From positions 186,001 to 250,000 of the forward strand of contig CAVRGH010000005.1 of NCBI GenBank assembly GCA_963720675.1: DNA of 64,000 nucleotides. The letters are read 5' to 3'. How positions within the stretch are numbered: the stretch's first letter is position 1; each line of letters begins with the position of its first letter. Both the position numbers and the translations under genes were made by a program. Source of the DNA: JALHSW01 sp963720675 (GTDB taxonomy: Bacteria > Actinomycetota > Acidimicrobiia > IMCC26256 > PALSA-555). Below the pieces are notes generated by a model. The model was not told the DNA's origin, made no database searches, and saw only the letters and a program-made list of their open reading frames with translations. This document shows positions 1 to 8,648 of the stretch, piece by piece.

Positions 1-6
1 GGCGGA

Positions 7-1390
7 TCACGCTGGTGGCGCCGGTGGGCTGCCTTCCACATCCTCGTGGTGTTCCGCGTCCGCGCCGACGGGGACGGACGCGGTCGCGACCTCGGTTGAC
101 CCGAGCCGACGTTCGGCGAACCCGGTCCACAGCGCGTCGACGGCGACCCCGGCGAGCACGACCAGCACGAGATCGAGCGCGAGTCGGTACCGGAACAGCC
201 CGTAGAAGGCTCCGGTCGCGGCGATGACGACCGCGATCGCCCCGAGGAGCGGGTAGATCGGGACGCGCCGGCGCCGGAGCACCACTGCGCCCCACGCCGC
301 GAACGCGGCGAACACGAAGAAGGACCGCGTACGCCGCCCACGCGACCTTCTCGGGAACGCCCTCGCGCACCGCCTCGTCGTTGGTCTGGGCCGGGGAGTA
401 CACGCCGAGCACACGTCCGAGCCGCGCTGCCACGACCGGCGGCAGCTCGGTGAGGTGGCCCGTGAAGTAGTCGAGCCCGACCGTGGACCAGTACGACCCG
501 ATCACCGACTGGTCGCTGCCCGGCGGGACCTGCCGCTTGTTCGGGAGCGGGCAGTCCTCGGGCACCCACAGCCCGATCCGCGGACCCGAGAACGCCGCGT
601 CGTTGTACGCGCCGCAGATCGCGCCCCCGACCGTCACCGACAGGTACACCGGCTTCTCGAAGCGCGACAGGTTGTACCCGACCCACGGGCCGACCACGAG
701 CAGTGCGGCCAGGCCCGCGGCCGCGATCCGCCCCACCCGCTGCCACGGCGTCGCGGGATGGCCGAAGACCAGTGCCGGCAGCAGCACGAACGGCACGAGG
801 TACGCGAGCTCGCCGCGCGTCAGCATCGCGAGTCCGCACGAGAGGCCGAGCAACGCAGCCCACAGCACGCGTGGCTCGCGCAGGTACCGGTAGGCGAACC
901 AGAGCGTGAGGACGATCAGCACCGCGGCGAGCGGCTCCGAGAGGAGCACACCGTCGTACTGCCAGAGCATGGGCGTGAGGGCCGCGAGCCCGGCAGTGAT
1001 GAGCCCCGCCCGCGGGCCGGCGAGGTCGCGCGCGAGCAGGCCCAGCAGGACGACGGCGGTGACGCCCAGCACGACGAGTGCGAGTCGCTGCTCGAGCACC
1101 GAATCGCCGGACGCGAACCGCGACGCGATCGACAGCACCAAGGTGGTGAACGGCGGGTGCGTCGCGGCTTCCGCGCCGTTGGGGCCGGGGCCGGTCTTGT
1201 ACCCGATGCCGTCGGCGAGCCGGTCACTCTGGACGTGGTAGTAGGGCTCGTCGCCGAGGAGCGGTCCGCCGTGCTTCACCGCGAGGACGTAGACGAGTCG
1301 CAGGAGGAGCGCGCCGACCGCGATCAGCGCGAGTGCGAGGTAGAAGCGGCGGCGTGAAGTCGCATCGGTCGGGGCGGGAACCCAGCTCAT
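7..1390 (-). CDS. Membrane glycosyltransferase, GT39/ArnT-like (frameshifted)
   Basis: A polytopic membrane protein of about 460 residues. An N-terminal helix is followed by an acidic loop GDEPYYH, then many hydrophobic helices and an Arg-rich C-terminus. This is the layout of GT39/ArnT-type enzymes, which transfer a sugar from a polyprenyl-phosphate donor on the outer face of the membrane; the loop acid is the expected catalytic base. The start is ATG at 1390, directly after the decarboxylase gene (stop 1402), so the two are probably co-transcribed. The frame breaks near 322-326 in a GGACC run. Upstream, the frame ends in VAWAAYAV; after a one-base shift it resumes as FFVFAAFAAWG and reaches a stop at 7-9. 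The acceptor and exact sugar cannot be read from the sequence. Confidence 0.7.
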
Positions 1391-1401
1391 CACCGCACCC
1401 G

Positions 1402-2766
1402 TCAGCGCATCGCGTCGAGCACGTCGTCGAACACGTCGATGGTGGTGTCCGGGTGGAGGAACACGGCTCGACCAACCGTCTCGCCACGCCAACGCGTGGG
1501 GAGGACGAACGCGGTCTGCTCGCCCAGCATCCGGCGTGACCATGTCGCGTAGTCGTCGTCGCTCCAGCCCGGTCGTCGGAACAGCACCACCGACAGCTCG
1601 GGTTCGCGGACGAGGGCCACGTGCGGCGCGCTCCGGACGCGCTCTGCCGCCGCGCGCGTCAGGGCCAGCACCGACTCGATCGCGTCGGCGTACGCGTCGG
1701 TGCCGTACACCGCGAGCGAGAACCACAGCGGGAGCCCGCGGGCCCGACGACTCAGGTGGTACGCGTAGTCGGCCGGGTTCCACGCCCCCTCGCCCTCGAT
1801 CGGGTCTCGCATCGGATCGAGGTAGGAGGCCTGCTGTGCGTGCGCGGCCCGGGCGAGCGCCGGTTCGCGGTAGAGGAGCGCGCACGAGTCGAACGGTGCG
1901 TAGAGCCACTTGTGCGGGTCGACGACGAGCGAGTCGGCGTGCTCGATGCCGGTGAAGCGCGAGCGCGCGCTGGGTGCGCACAGAGCAGCGCCGCCGTACG
2001 CGGCGTCGACGTGCAGCCAGGTCCCGGCATCCCGGGCGACGCGGGCGATCCCCGCCAGGTCGTCGACGATGCCGGCGTTCGTCGTCCCCGCCGTTGCGGC
2101 GATCGCGCAGATGGAGGAGGGATCGGGGTCGTTCGTCAACACCGCTTCCAGGGCGTCGCCGGTGAAGCGGTCGTCGGCGCCCGAGGCCACGACGACCGGC
2201 TCGCAATCGAGGATGCGGAGCGTGCTCGAGATCGACGAGTGCGCCTCCTCACCGACCACGACGCGCCAGCGCTCGGGGCGGCTGCCCCGCCGCGCTGCCG
2301 CGGCCTCCCTTGCCGCGAAGAGTGCCGAGAGGTTCCCGGCCGAGCCTCCTGAGACGAAGCATCCCCCCGCGGCCGCGGGGAGCCCCGCGAGGTCGGCGAG
2401 GTACCGCAGGACCTCGTTCTCGGCGTAGACCGCACCTGAGGCCTCCAGCCACGACGTCGCGCAGATCGACGAAGCCCCGACCACGGTGTCGAAGACGAGC
2501 GACGCCTTGGTCGGGGCCGCGGGGATGAAGGCGAGGAACCGGGGGCTGTCCGTGGAGAGGCAGGCGGGGGCGAGGACATCGGAAAAGACGCGCAGCACGG
2601 TTTCGGGGTCCCTGCCGCCGGCCGTGATCGAGTCACCGGCGCGCTCGTGCAGCTCGGCGAACGGCACCGGGTGGTCCAGTGGCGCGGGGTCGAGCCGGAG
2701 CCGCTCGAGCGCGTAGTCGAGACAGGCCTGTGCGGCGCGCTCGGCGGTCTCGTCGAAGTGGTGCAC
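1402..2766 (-). CDS. PLP-dependent decarboxylase, aromatic-L-amino-acid/tyrosine decarboxylase family
   Basis: A 454-residue group II pyridoxal-phosphate decarboxylase. The cofactor lysine is K286 in DPHKWLYAPFD, preceded by HVDAAYGG (cofactor-binding aspartate) and CFVSGGSAGNLSAL (phosphate-binding loop). Length and motif order match aromatic amino acid, tyrosine or glutamate-type decarboxylases; substrate is not decidable here. The start GTG (2766) is chosen because it precedes the conserved N-terminal helix and has a TACGGT element 8 nt upstream. The glycosyltransferase gene follows 11 nt after its stop. It acts in the cytoplasm. Confidence 0.8.
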   Translation of the reverse strand: MHHFDETAERAAQACLDYALERLRLDPAPLDHPVPFAELHERAGDSITAGGRDPETVLRVFSDVLAPACLSTDSPRFLAFIPAAPTKASLVFDTVVGASSICATSWLEASGAVYAENEVLRYLADLAGLPAAAGGCFVSGGSAGNLSALFAAREAAAARRGSRPERWRVVVGEEAHSSISSTLRILDCEPVVVASGADDRFTGDALEAVLTNDPDPSSICAIAATAGTTNAGIVDDLAGIARVARDAGTWLHVDAAYGGAALCAPSARSRFTGIEHADSLVVDPHKWLYAPFDSCALLYREPALARAAHAQQASYLDPMRDPIEGEGAWNPADYAYHLSRRARGLPLWFSLAVYGTDAYADAIESVLALTRAAAERVRSAPHVALVREPELSVVLFRRPGWSDDDYATWSRRMLGEQTAFVLPTRWRGETVGRAVFLHPDTTIDVFDDVLDAMR

Positions 2767-2774
2767 GGGGGCCG

Positions 2775-2780
2775 ACCGTA
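2775..2780 (-). promoter_or_regulatory. -10 element, probably leaderless (decarboxylase)
   Basis: TACGGT on the minus strand, 8 nt before the GTG start at 2766. It fits the TANNNT-(6-8)-start pattern seen repeatedly in this window. No convincing -35. Confidence 0.45.
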
Positions 2781-2855
2781 GCGACTGGCCGAGCGGAGCG
2801 TCAGCACCGGTCCTTCGTGCGCCGGCGCTTCCGAACGGCGCGTCCGACTGGGGCG

Positions 2856-4937
2856 TCAGACCGGGGCGACCGCGGGTGTGGGGGCGTGCTTGCGCACGAG
2901 CTCGAGCACCGCGTCGCCGTAGCGCTCGACCTTCACCGGCCCGATGCCGGCCAGGTCGAGCAGTGCAGGGCGCGTCGTCGGTTGGACGGCGGCGACGGCG
3001 CGGAGCGTCGAGTCGTGGAAGATCACGTAGGCGGGGACGCTCGACGCCCGGGCGAGGTTGCGACGCCACTCGACCAGTGCTTCGAGGAGCGCGGGATCCG
3101 GCTCGGGGCCGTCGTCGGCGTTTGCCCCCGAGCGCGCGAGTCGGTCGCGCGCCTCGTCGAGCCGCGAGCGGGCGCGTCCGGCGACGCGGCTCGTGCCGGC
3201 ACCGGCGGCCTCGCGTGCACCGGACCCGGGCGGGGAGCACGCGACCTCGATGGGTGCGAGCCAGGGGCTCGGCGCCCGACCGACGATTCGCGTGCCGAGC
3301 GCGCGGCGCCGGGACCAGGACAGGTGCAGGCCCTCCTCGGCGCGGGTGAGCGCGACGTAGAGGAGGCGACGCTCCTCGGCGCGCTCGAGCGGCGTGTCGG
3401 CGTGGGAGATGGGCACCAACCCGCGCTCGAGTCCGGTGACGAACACGGTGTGGAACTCGAGCCCCTTGGACCGGTGGAACGTGAGCAGCTCGACTGCGTC
3501 GCCACCGACCGAGGGGTTGTCGCCGCGCAGCGCGGTGGAGACCCACGCCAGGAAGCCCTCGACGGACCCGGTGCCGCCCTCGGCGGCGAGGTACTCACGC
3601 CCGAGCCGCGCCACGGCCGCAGCGTGCTCCCGGCGCGACTCGTCGGCGGCGTCGTGCTCGTCGTCGGGGTCGTCGAGATCTGCGAGGTGATCCGCGAGCG
3701 TCGCGCCGGGCGCGGCGTCGGCCGCGGCTCGGAGCTGGTCGAACGCGGCACGCACCTCGGGCCGGTCGAGGAACCGGGCGTCGCCGCGCACCCGCGTCGG
3801 GATCCCGGCGGCCCCGAGGGCCGCTTCGAACGCGGCCGACTGCGCGTTCGTGCGGTACAGCACCCCGAACGCCGACCAGCCGAGCATCGGCGTGTGCAGC
3901 TCGCGCAGCCTGCGGGCGACGGCTTCGGCTTCCGCGGCGTCGTCGTCGTAGTCGGTGATCGTGGGGGCGGGCCCGCCGGTGCGGGTGGCCGTGCGGACCG
4001 GACGGGGCCGGCCGGCGTCGGCGAGCAGCGCCTCGGCCGCGGCCACGACCTGGGGCGTCGATCGGTAGTTGGTGTCGAGCCGCACGGTGCGGGCCCCCCG
4101 GAACTCCCGCGCGAAGCCGGTGAGGGCGCCGGGATCGGCGCCGGTGAACGCGAAGATCGCCTGGTCGGGGTCGCCGACGACGGTGAGGTCGGTGCGGTCG
4201 CCGAGCCACCCGCGCAGCAGGCGGAGCTGCGCAGGGCTCACATCCTGGAACTCGTCGACGAAGAGGTGACGGAACCGCCAGCGCTGCGTCGCCGCGAACT
4301 CCTCGTCGGTCTCGAGCGCATCACCGCACCACCAGAGCAGGTCGTCGAAGTCGACGACGCGCTTCTTGCGCTTGGCGGTCTCGTACCGCGCGTAGAGGTC
4401 GGCGACCTCGGTGGCCGGACGAGAGGGCTCGCGACCGGCGCGGGCCGCCGCGGGTACGTACCCCTCGGGTGCGATCAACCGGGCCTTCGCCCACTCGATC
4501 TCGCTCGCGAGGTCGGCCGCGGCGACGAGCGCGCTCGGGCCGCGGCCGCCGACCAGGGGGAGGAGGAGGCGCACCTTGCGCTCGAGCAGCGCGGGCATCG
4601 TGCGGTCGGCGTCGGCGGCGCGTCGCCGGAGCTGCGCGAGCGCGACGGCGTGCAGCGTGCCGGCGGTGACCCCGGGCCCGGAGTCGCGGCCGACGCCGAG
4701 CGACGCGAGGCGGGCGGTGAGCTCGCCGGCCGCCTTCCGGGTGAAGGTGACCGCGAGGACCTTGGTGGCATCGGCCCGCCCCGTGGCGACCCGCCAGGCG
4801 ATGCGCCGCGTGAGCACCCGGGTCTTGCCCGCGCCCGGCCCCGCGAGGATCGCGAGCGGCATCTGGTCCGTCGTGACCGCGCCGGCCTGGGCCTCGTCCA
4901 GCCCCTCCAGCAGGGCCGCGTGTGCAGCGTCGTCCAT
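2856..4937 (-). CDS. uvrD2: ATP-dependent DNA helicase, UvrD2 type with HRDC domain
   Basis: A 693-residue superfamily 1A helicase. Motifs appear in order: Walker A GPGAGKTRVL, motif Ia VTFTRKAA, motif II DEFQD, motif III GDPDQAIFAF, motif V HRSKGLEF with the downstream GLVP, and motif VI LLYVALTRAEE. The last ~75 residues form an HRDC-like helical domain (LLDLAGIGPVKVERYG). Mycobacterial UvrD2 has the same architecture and nearly the same length (about 700 residues). Known UvrD2 proteins are 3'-5' helicases involved in repair. The start ATG 4937 lies just ahead of the first helicase segment and has a TACGTT element 6 nt upstream; it stands alone facing the 576-bp gap. Confidence 0.9.
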   Translation of the reverse strand: MDDAAHAALLEGLDEAQAGAVTTDQMPLAILAGPGAGKTRVLTRRIAWRVATGRADATKVLAVTFTRKAAGELTARLASLGVGRDSGPGVTAGTLHAVALAQLRRRAADADRTMPALLERKVRLLLPLVGGRGPSALVAAADLASEIEWAKARLIAPEGYVPAAARAGREPSRPATEVADLYARYETAKRKKRVVDFDDLLWWCGDALETDEEFAATQRWRFRHLFVDEFQDVSPAQLRLLRGWLGDRTDLTVVGDPDQAIFAFTGADPGALTGFAREFRGARTVRLDTNYRSTPQVVAAAEALLADAGRPRPVRTATRTGGPAPTITDYDDDAAEAEAVARRLRELHTPMLGWSAFGVLYRTNAQSAAFEAALGAAGIPTRVRGDARFLDRPEVRAAFDQLRAAADAAPGATLADHLADLDDPDDEHDAADESRREHAAAVARLGREYLAAEGGTGSVEGFLAWVSTALRGDNPSVGGDAVELLTFHRSKGLEFHTVFVTGLERGLVPISHADTPLERAEERRLLYVALTRAEEGLHLSWSRRRALGTRIVGRAPSPWLAPIEVACSPPGSGAREAAGAGTSRVAGRARSRLDEARDRLARSGANADDGPEPDPALLEALVEWRRNLARASSVPAYVIFHDSTLRAVAAVQPTTRPALLDLAGIGPVKVERYGDAVLELVRKHAPTPAVAPV

Positions 4938-4943
4938 CCAGCG

Positions 4944-4949
4944 AACGTA
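4944..4949 (-). promoter_or_regulatory. -10 element, leaderless uvrD2
   Basis: TACGTT on the minus strand, exactly 6 nt before the uvrD2 ATG, so transcription would start at or next to the start codon. Confidence 0.5.
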
Positions 4950-5130
4950 CCGACGGGGTACGACACCTACGGGGATGCCCGCCGACCCATACGCAGGAAG
5001 GGCGTCGGCGAGAGCGACGGGGGCCCACGAAGGCAGGGAGCGTGGGGTCGGGAGGTCCGGCGCCGGCGAGTTGGGTGAGCGCAGCGAACCGTGTCTGAGT
5101 CCGCCGTCGGACCCCCGAGCCCGCACGGTC

Positions 5131-5446
5131 GGACAAAAGGGTGGGCCCCGAGTAGCCGAACGCCGAAACGTCCGGACTCCTCGGGGCCCGTTCTCTTCGT
5201 CTCGCACCTCCCGCAAGCGACCGCCGCGCCCTCGCGGGCCCGACCGCCGCCGCATCCGTGGTCCGGGTGAGAAACCCGGGCCCCGTCGGCCACGATCCCG
5301 GTGCTCGGATCCCTCCCCCGTGAGGGGGTGGGTCGCTCACCGACTGCCGCTGCATCAGCACCGTCTTCCGGGTGCGCCTCGCCTCCCTCACCTTGCGGTT
5401 CGGTCGAGCGTGTCGCTCTCGGTCCCGTTGCTGTCACATCGCCAGC
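5131..5446 (-). ncRNA. Candidate structured non-coding RNA in the 576-bp gene-free gap
   Basis: Positions 4938-5513 hold no plausible gene. On the minus strand a sigma70-like promoter is visible: TTGACC at 5481-5476, a 16-nt spacer and TAGATT at 5459-5454. Downstream come a hairpin at 5332-5311 (GGGGG/CCCCC closing a 4-nt loop), a perfect 6-bp hairpin at 5279-5263 (CCGGGT/ACCCGG), and a perfect 10-bp inverted repeat 5189-5180/5152-5143 (GGGCCCCGAG/CTCGGGGCCC). The last is followed by ACCCTTTTG, which resembles an intrinsic terminator with a long loop. Together these outline a transcript of about 315 nt. I do not recognise conserved RNase P, tmRNA, SRP or riboswitch motifs. The RNA is inference; the promoter and hairpins are seen directly. 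Confidence 0.3.
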
Positions 5447-5453
5447 ACGAGCG

Positions 5454-5481
5454 AATCTACTCACCTCCGTCCCGCGGTCAA
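5454..5481 (-). promoter_or_regulatory. Sigma70-like promoter for the candidate RNA
   Basis: Minus strand TTGACC, 16 nt, TAGATT. This is the best two-box promoter I found in the window; it points into the gene-free gap rather than at a protein start. Confidence 0.4.
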
Positions 5482-5501
5482 GGAGAATTTTCGGAACGCG
5501 T

Positions 5502-5507
5502 TACGGT
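5502..5507 (+). promoter_or_regulatory. -10 element, leaderless metalloprotease gene
   Basis: TACGGT, 6 nt before GTG 5514. An AAGGAG at 5480-5485 is about 28 nt from the start, too far to be its ribosome-binding site, which favours leaderless translation. Confidence 0.45.
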
Positions 5508-5513
5508 CGGCCC

Positions 5514-5879
5514 GTGCAGGTGTCGCGGGACGTCTTCGAGTCGCTCGTCGCCGACGCACTCGACGAGATCCCGTCTGCACTCGCGGCCGAGATGAACAAC
5601 GTGGCGGTCGTCGTCGAAGAGTGGCCCACCGCATCGCAGCTCGCGGGGCGCAGCGGCACGCTGCTCGGCCTCTACGAGGGCGTTCCCCTCACCAAGCGCG
5701 ATCCGATCAACTACGCGGGCGTGGTGCCCGACCGGATCACGATCTTCCAGGGGACGATCAGCCAGCGGGCGGGCACGAGCGACGAGCTCGCGGCCCAGGT
5801 CCGCGTCACCGTGCTGCACGAGGTCGGACACCATTTCGGCATGAGCGACGAACGGCTCCACGAGCTCGGTTGGGCCTGA
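5514..5879 (+). CDS. Zinicin-like zinc metallopeptidase (PF06262 type)
   Basis: A 121-residue cytoplasmic protein with the zinc-binding motif HEVGHHFG followed by an acidic segment ending HELGWA, which matches the small actinobacterial/proteobacterial zincin family formerly DUF1025. The family fold is a minimal metallopeptidase domain; substrates are unknown. No signal peptide or membrane segment. Start GTG 5514 is chosen for the leaderless -10; GTG 5520 in the same frame is an alternative. It lies 20 nt upstream of the lactone oxidase gene, which has its own -10. Confidence 0.75.
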   Translation: MQVSRDVFESLVADALDEIPSALAAEMNNVAVVVEEWPTASQLAGRSGTLLGLYEGVPLTKRDPINYAGVVPDRITIFQGTISQRAGTSDELAAQVRVTVLHEVGHHFGMSDERLHELGWA

Positions 5880-5886
5880 GGGGCTC

Positions 5887-5892
5887 TACGAT
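5887..5892 (+). promoter_or_regulatory. -10 element, leaderless lactone oxidase gene
   Basis: TACGAT, 7 nt before GTG 5900, within the 20-nt gap after the metallopeptidase gene. Confidence 0.45.
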
Positions 5893-5899
5893 CCTGGGC

Positions 5900-7207
5900 G
5901 TGCGCGAGCGATCGGTGTGGAGGAACTGGGGCCGGAACCAGAGCTGCACGCCGGCCGCGTTCGAATCCGCCCGGTCCGACCTCGAGGTCGTCGAGGCCGT
6001 GCGACGCGCGCGTGGAGCCGGCCAGACGGTGAAGGTGATCGGGAGCGGCCACTCCTTCAGCGATGTCGCCCTCACCGAGGGACGCATGCTGTCGATCGAC
6101 TCGCTCGATCGCGTGCTCGAGGTCGACCACGACGCGATGACCGTCACGGTCGAGGCGGGGATCACGATCAACGCGCTGAACCGCGAGCTCGCGGAACGCG
6201 GTCTCGCGCTCGCGAACCTCGGTGACATCGACCGGCAGACGATCGCCGGCGCGGTGTCGACCTCGACGCACGGAACCGGCGTCAGGTTCGGGGGGCTCCC
6301 GACATTCATCCGGGCGATGGAGCTGGTCACCGCCGACGGCGAGGTGCTCCGCTGCTCGCCCGACGAAGAGCCCGAGGTCTTCCACTGCGCGCGGGTCGGG
6401 CTCGGTGCGCTCGGTGTCGTCACGAAGATCACCCTGGCCTGCGAGCCCGCGTTCACGCTGCGGCACGAGGAACGACCCGGCCGGCTCGCGGAGGTCGCGA
6501 CGCGGCTCGGTGATCTCCCGGAGGAGCACGACCACTTCGAGCTCTACTGGCTCCCGCACACCGAGACGTGCTCGCTGCTGGCGAACGACCGCACCGACGA
6601 CGCGCCCCGCCCCAAGAGCGCGTACAAGCGGTGGCGGGCCGAGGTCTTCTACCCGAACTACTTCTTCGGGGCGCTCGTCGCGGCGGGCAAGGCCCGTCCG
6701 TCTCTCGTCCCGCGCGTCGCGGGCCTCGTCGCCTCCACCGTCGGGTCGGCGCAGCTCATCGACCGCAGTGACCGCATCCTCATCAGCACGCGGCTCCTGC
6801 GATTCGCCGAGATGGAGTACGCGATCCCGCGGGAGCACGCGTCCGAGGCCCTCCTCGCGGTGCGCGACCTGATCGACGACGAGGGGCTTTCGGTCAGCTT
6901 CCCGGTCGAGGTGCGCTTCACCGCGCCCGACGACGTGCCGTTGAGCACGGCCCACGGCCGCGCGTCCTGCTACATCGCCGTGCACATGGCACGCGGCGTG
7001 CCGTACGAGCCGTACTTCCGCGGCGTCGAGGCGATCATGGACCGCTTCGCCGGTCGACCGCACTGGGGCAAGGTGCACTTCCAGACCGCGGCGACACTCG
7101 CGTCGCGGTACCCGGAGTGGGACCGGTTCCAGGCGGTGCGGCGCACGCTCGACCCCGACGGGGTGTTCCGTAACGCGAACCTCGATCGGGTCCTCGGCCC
7201 GCTGTAG
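5900..7207 (+). CDS. FAD-linked sugar-lactone oxidase (D-arabinono-1,4-lactone / L-gulono-lactone oxidase family)
   Basis: A 435-residue VAO-family flavoprotein. The N-terminal FAD domain shows IGSGHSFSD and the loop AGAVSTSTHGTG; the C-terminal ALO domain ends with HWGKVHFQ, then FRNANLDRVLG. These enzymes oxidise aldono-1,4-lactones using FAD and oxygen or another acceptor. There is no His in the usual covalent-flavin position that I can assign with certainty, so covalent versus non-covalent FAD is left open. Cytoplasmic, with no signal peptide. The physiological lactone in this organism is unknown. Confidence 0.8.
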   Translation: MRERSVWRNWGRNQSCTPAAFESARSDLEVVEAVRRARGAGQTVKVIGSGHSFSDVALTEGRMLSIDSLDRVLEVDHDAMTVTVEAGITINALNRELAERGLALANLGDIDRQTIAGAVSTSTHGTGVRFGGLPTFIRAMELVTADGEVLRCSPDEEPEVFHCARVGLGALGVVTKITLACEPAFTLRHEERPGRLAEVATRLGDLPEEHDHFELYWLPHTETCSLLANDRTDDAPRPKSAYKRWRAEVFYPNYFFGALVAAGKARPSLVPRVAGLVASTVGSAQLIDRSDRILISTRLLRFAEMEYAIPREHASEALLAVRDLIDDEGLSVSFPVEVRFTAPDDVPLSTAHGRASCYIAVHMARGVPYEPYFRGVEAIMDRFAGRPHWGKVHFQTAATLASRYPEWDRFQAVRRTLDPDGVFRNANLDRVLGPL

Positions 7208-7266
7208 TCGTACGCGCTGCGCCGTCCGCACGAGCCGGGAAGAGGGCGCGGTCGGGGCCGACGGAA

Positions 7267-7272
7267 TAGAGT
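7267..7272 (+). promoter_or_regulatory. -10 element, leaderless PH-domain gene
   Basis: TAGAGT, 6 nt before ATG 7279. Confidence 0.45.
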
Positions 7273-7278
7273 CCGGCC

Positions 7279-7953
7279 ATGCCGTACCCCCGCAACCTCA
7301 TCAACGACGGAGAGAACGTCGCCCTCGACCTCCGTCCACACTGGTGGTACTTCTCCAAGCACATCCTCACCGGCATCCCGCTGCTGGTCGTGATCGTCAT
7401 CGTCTTCCAGATCGACGACGACACGATCAGGAGCGTCACCGGTGCGATCGTCGGGATCATCACGATCGGGTGGGGCATCTGGCTCCTGCTGAAGTTCATC
7501 TCCTGGACGCGCACGTACTTCGTCGTCACCGACCAGCGGGTCGTGTACCGGACGGGTGTGATCTCCCGGCACGGCGTCGAGATCCCGCTCGAGCGGATCA
7601 ACAACCTGAACTTCCACCAGCGCATCTTCGAGCGGATGATCGGCGCCGGCGACCTCGAGATCCAGTCTGCGGGCGAGCAGGGCACGACGCTCTTCGAGAA
7701 CGTGCGTCACCCTGACGGGGTGCAGCAGGAGATCTACCGTCAGATGGAGGGCGACGCCACGCGCGACGCCGGCCGTGGCGCCTCCGAGATCGGCAAGGCG
7801 GTCGCCGATGCCGTCAAGGCCCAGGGTGGCGGCGGTGGCGGCGGGCAGACGATCCCCGAGCAGATCGAAGCGCTCGCGAAGCTGCGCGACCAGGGCCACA
7901 TCACCCCGGCCGAGTTCGACAAGAAGAAGAGCGAGCTGCTCGAGAAGATGTAG
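7279..7953 (+). CDS. Membrane protein with bacterial PH domain and C-terminal SHOCT domain
   Basis: A 224-residue protein with two adjacent transmembrane helices (about residues 27-45 and 52-75), then a bPH2/DUF304-type PH-like domain (YFVVTDQRVVYRTG through LEIQSAGEQG). A Gly-rich linker leads to a short C-terminal SHOCT helix pair (IEALAKLRDQGHITPAEF). SHOCT domains are known mainly as oligomerisation tails. The function is unknown; a membrane scaffold or sensor role is possible. The gene ends 9 nt before the BtuF-like gene, so the two may be co-transcribed. Confidence 0.75.
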   Translation: MPYPRNLINDGENVALDLRPHWWYFSKHILTGIPLLVVIVIVFQIDDDTIRSVTGAIVGIITIGWGIWLLLKFISWTRTYFVVTDQRVVYRTGVISRHGVEIPLERINNLNFHQRIFERMIGAGDLEIQSAGEQGTTLFENVRHPDGVQQEIYRQMEGDATRDAGRGASEIGKAVADAVKAQGGGGGGGQTIPEQIEALAKLRDQGHITPAEFDKKKSELLEKM

Positions 7954-7962
7954 GCGAGCGGA

Positions 7963-8643
7963 GTGCGGGTGGTCTCGCTCGTTCCGTCTGCCACCGAGAC
8001 GTTGCTCGCACTCGGCGTCCGTCCGATCGCATGCACGCGCTTCTGCGACGCGCCGGGGATCCCCGTCGTCGGCGGCACCAAGAACCCCGACGTCGCGGCG
8101 GTCGTCGCACTCGCCCCTGACCTCGTCGTCGTCAACGACGAGGAGAACCGTCGCGAGGACGCCGACGCGCTGGCCGACGCCGGGCTCGCGCTCCACTCGA
8201 TGTCGCCCCGCTCGGTCGAAGACGTCGGACCGGCAGTGCGTGCCCTCGCCGCCGCTGTCGGGGTGCCCGCGCCGCCGGAGGGTCCCCTGCCCGTCATCGC
8301 CCACCACCAAGGGTCGTGCGTGGTGTTCGTGTGGCGCCGCCCCTGGATGACGCTCGCCGCCGACACCTACGCGGCGTCGTTGCTGGCGCGGCTCGGGTAC
8401 GACCAGGTCCCGCTCGGTGCCGAGGGTCGGTACCCGGCGACGACCCTCGCCGAGGTGGCGGCGTTCGCTCCGTCCCTCGTGCTGCTCCCCGACGAGCCGT
8501 ACGCGTTCACCGAGCGCCATCGCGCCGAGGTGGCCGGCGAGGTGCCCGGTGCTGCCGTGCTGCTGGTCGACGGTCGCGACCTGTTCTGGTGGGGCACCCG
8601 GACACCGGACGCCATCGAGCGGCTTCGCCGGGCCCTCGGCTGA
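7963..8643 (+). CDS. BtuF-like helical-backbone metal/corrinoid-binding protein without signal peptide
   Basis: 226 residues matching the periplasmic-binding fold of cobalamin/siderophore binding proteins: VVSLVPSATETLLALG at the extreme N-terminus, APDLVVV, then a second lobe with GYDQVPLG and LFWWGTRTPDAI. In classical BtuF this follows a signal peptide or lipobox; here the mature domain begins at residue 2, and no export signal is present upstream in frame. No permease or ATPase gene is adjacent. Single-gene cytoplasmic homologues exist in many bacteria and are usually called cobalamin-binding proteins. The ligand is not proven. Confidence 0.7.
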   Translation: MRVVSLVPSATETLLALGVRPIACTRFCDAPGIPVVGGTKNPDVAAVVALAPDLVVVNDEENRREDADALADAGLALHSMSPRSVEDVGPAVRALAAAVGVPAPPEGPLPVIAHHQGSCVVFVWRRPWMTLAADTYAASLLARLGYDQVPLGAEGRYPATTLAEVAAFAPSLVLLPDEPYAFTERHRAEVAGEVPGAAVLLVDGRDLFWWGTRTPDAIERLRRALG

Positions 8644-8648
8644 GGTGC

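Noticed and set aside
5514..5522. AAGGAG at 5480-5485 as the ribosome-binding site of the metallopeptidase gene
   Set aside because: It is about 28 nt from the start codon, too far; the TACGGT element 6 nt upstream is the better explanation.
5955..5970. GTTCGAATCCGC resembling a tRNA T-loop
   Set aside because: It lies inside the lactone oxidase gene and no acceptor or anticodon stems can be formed around it.
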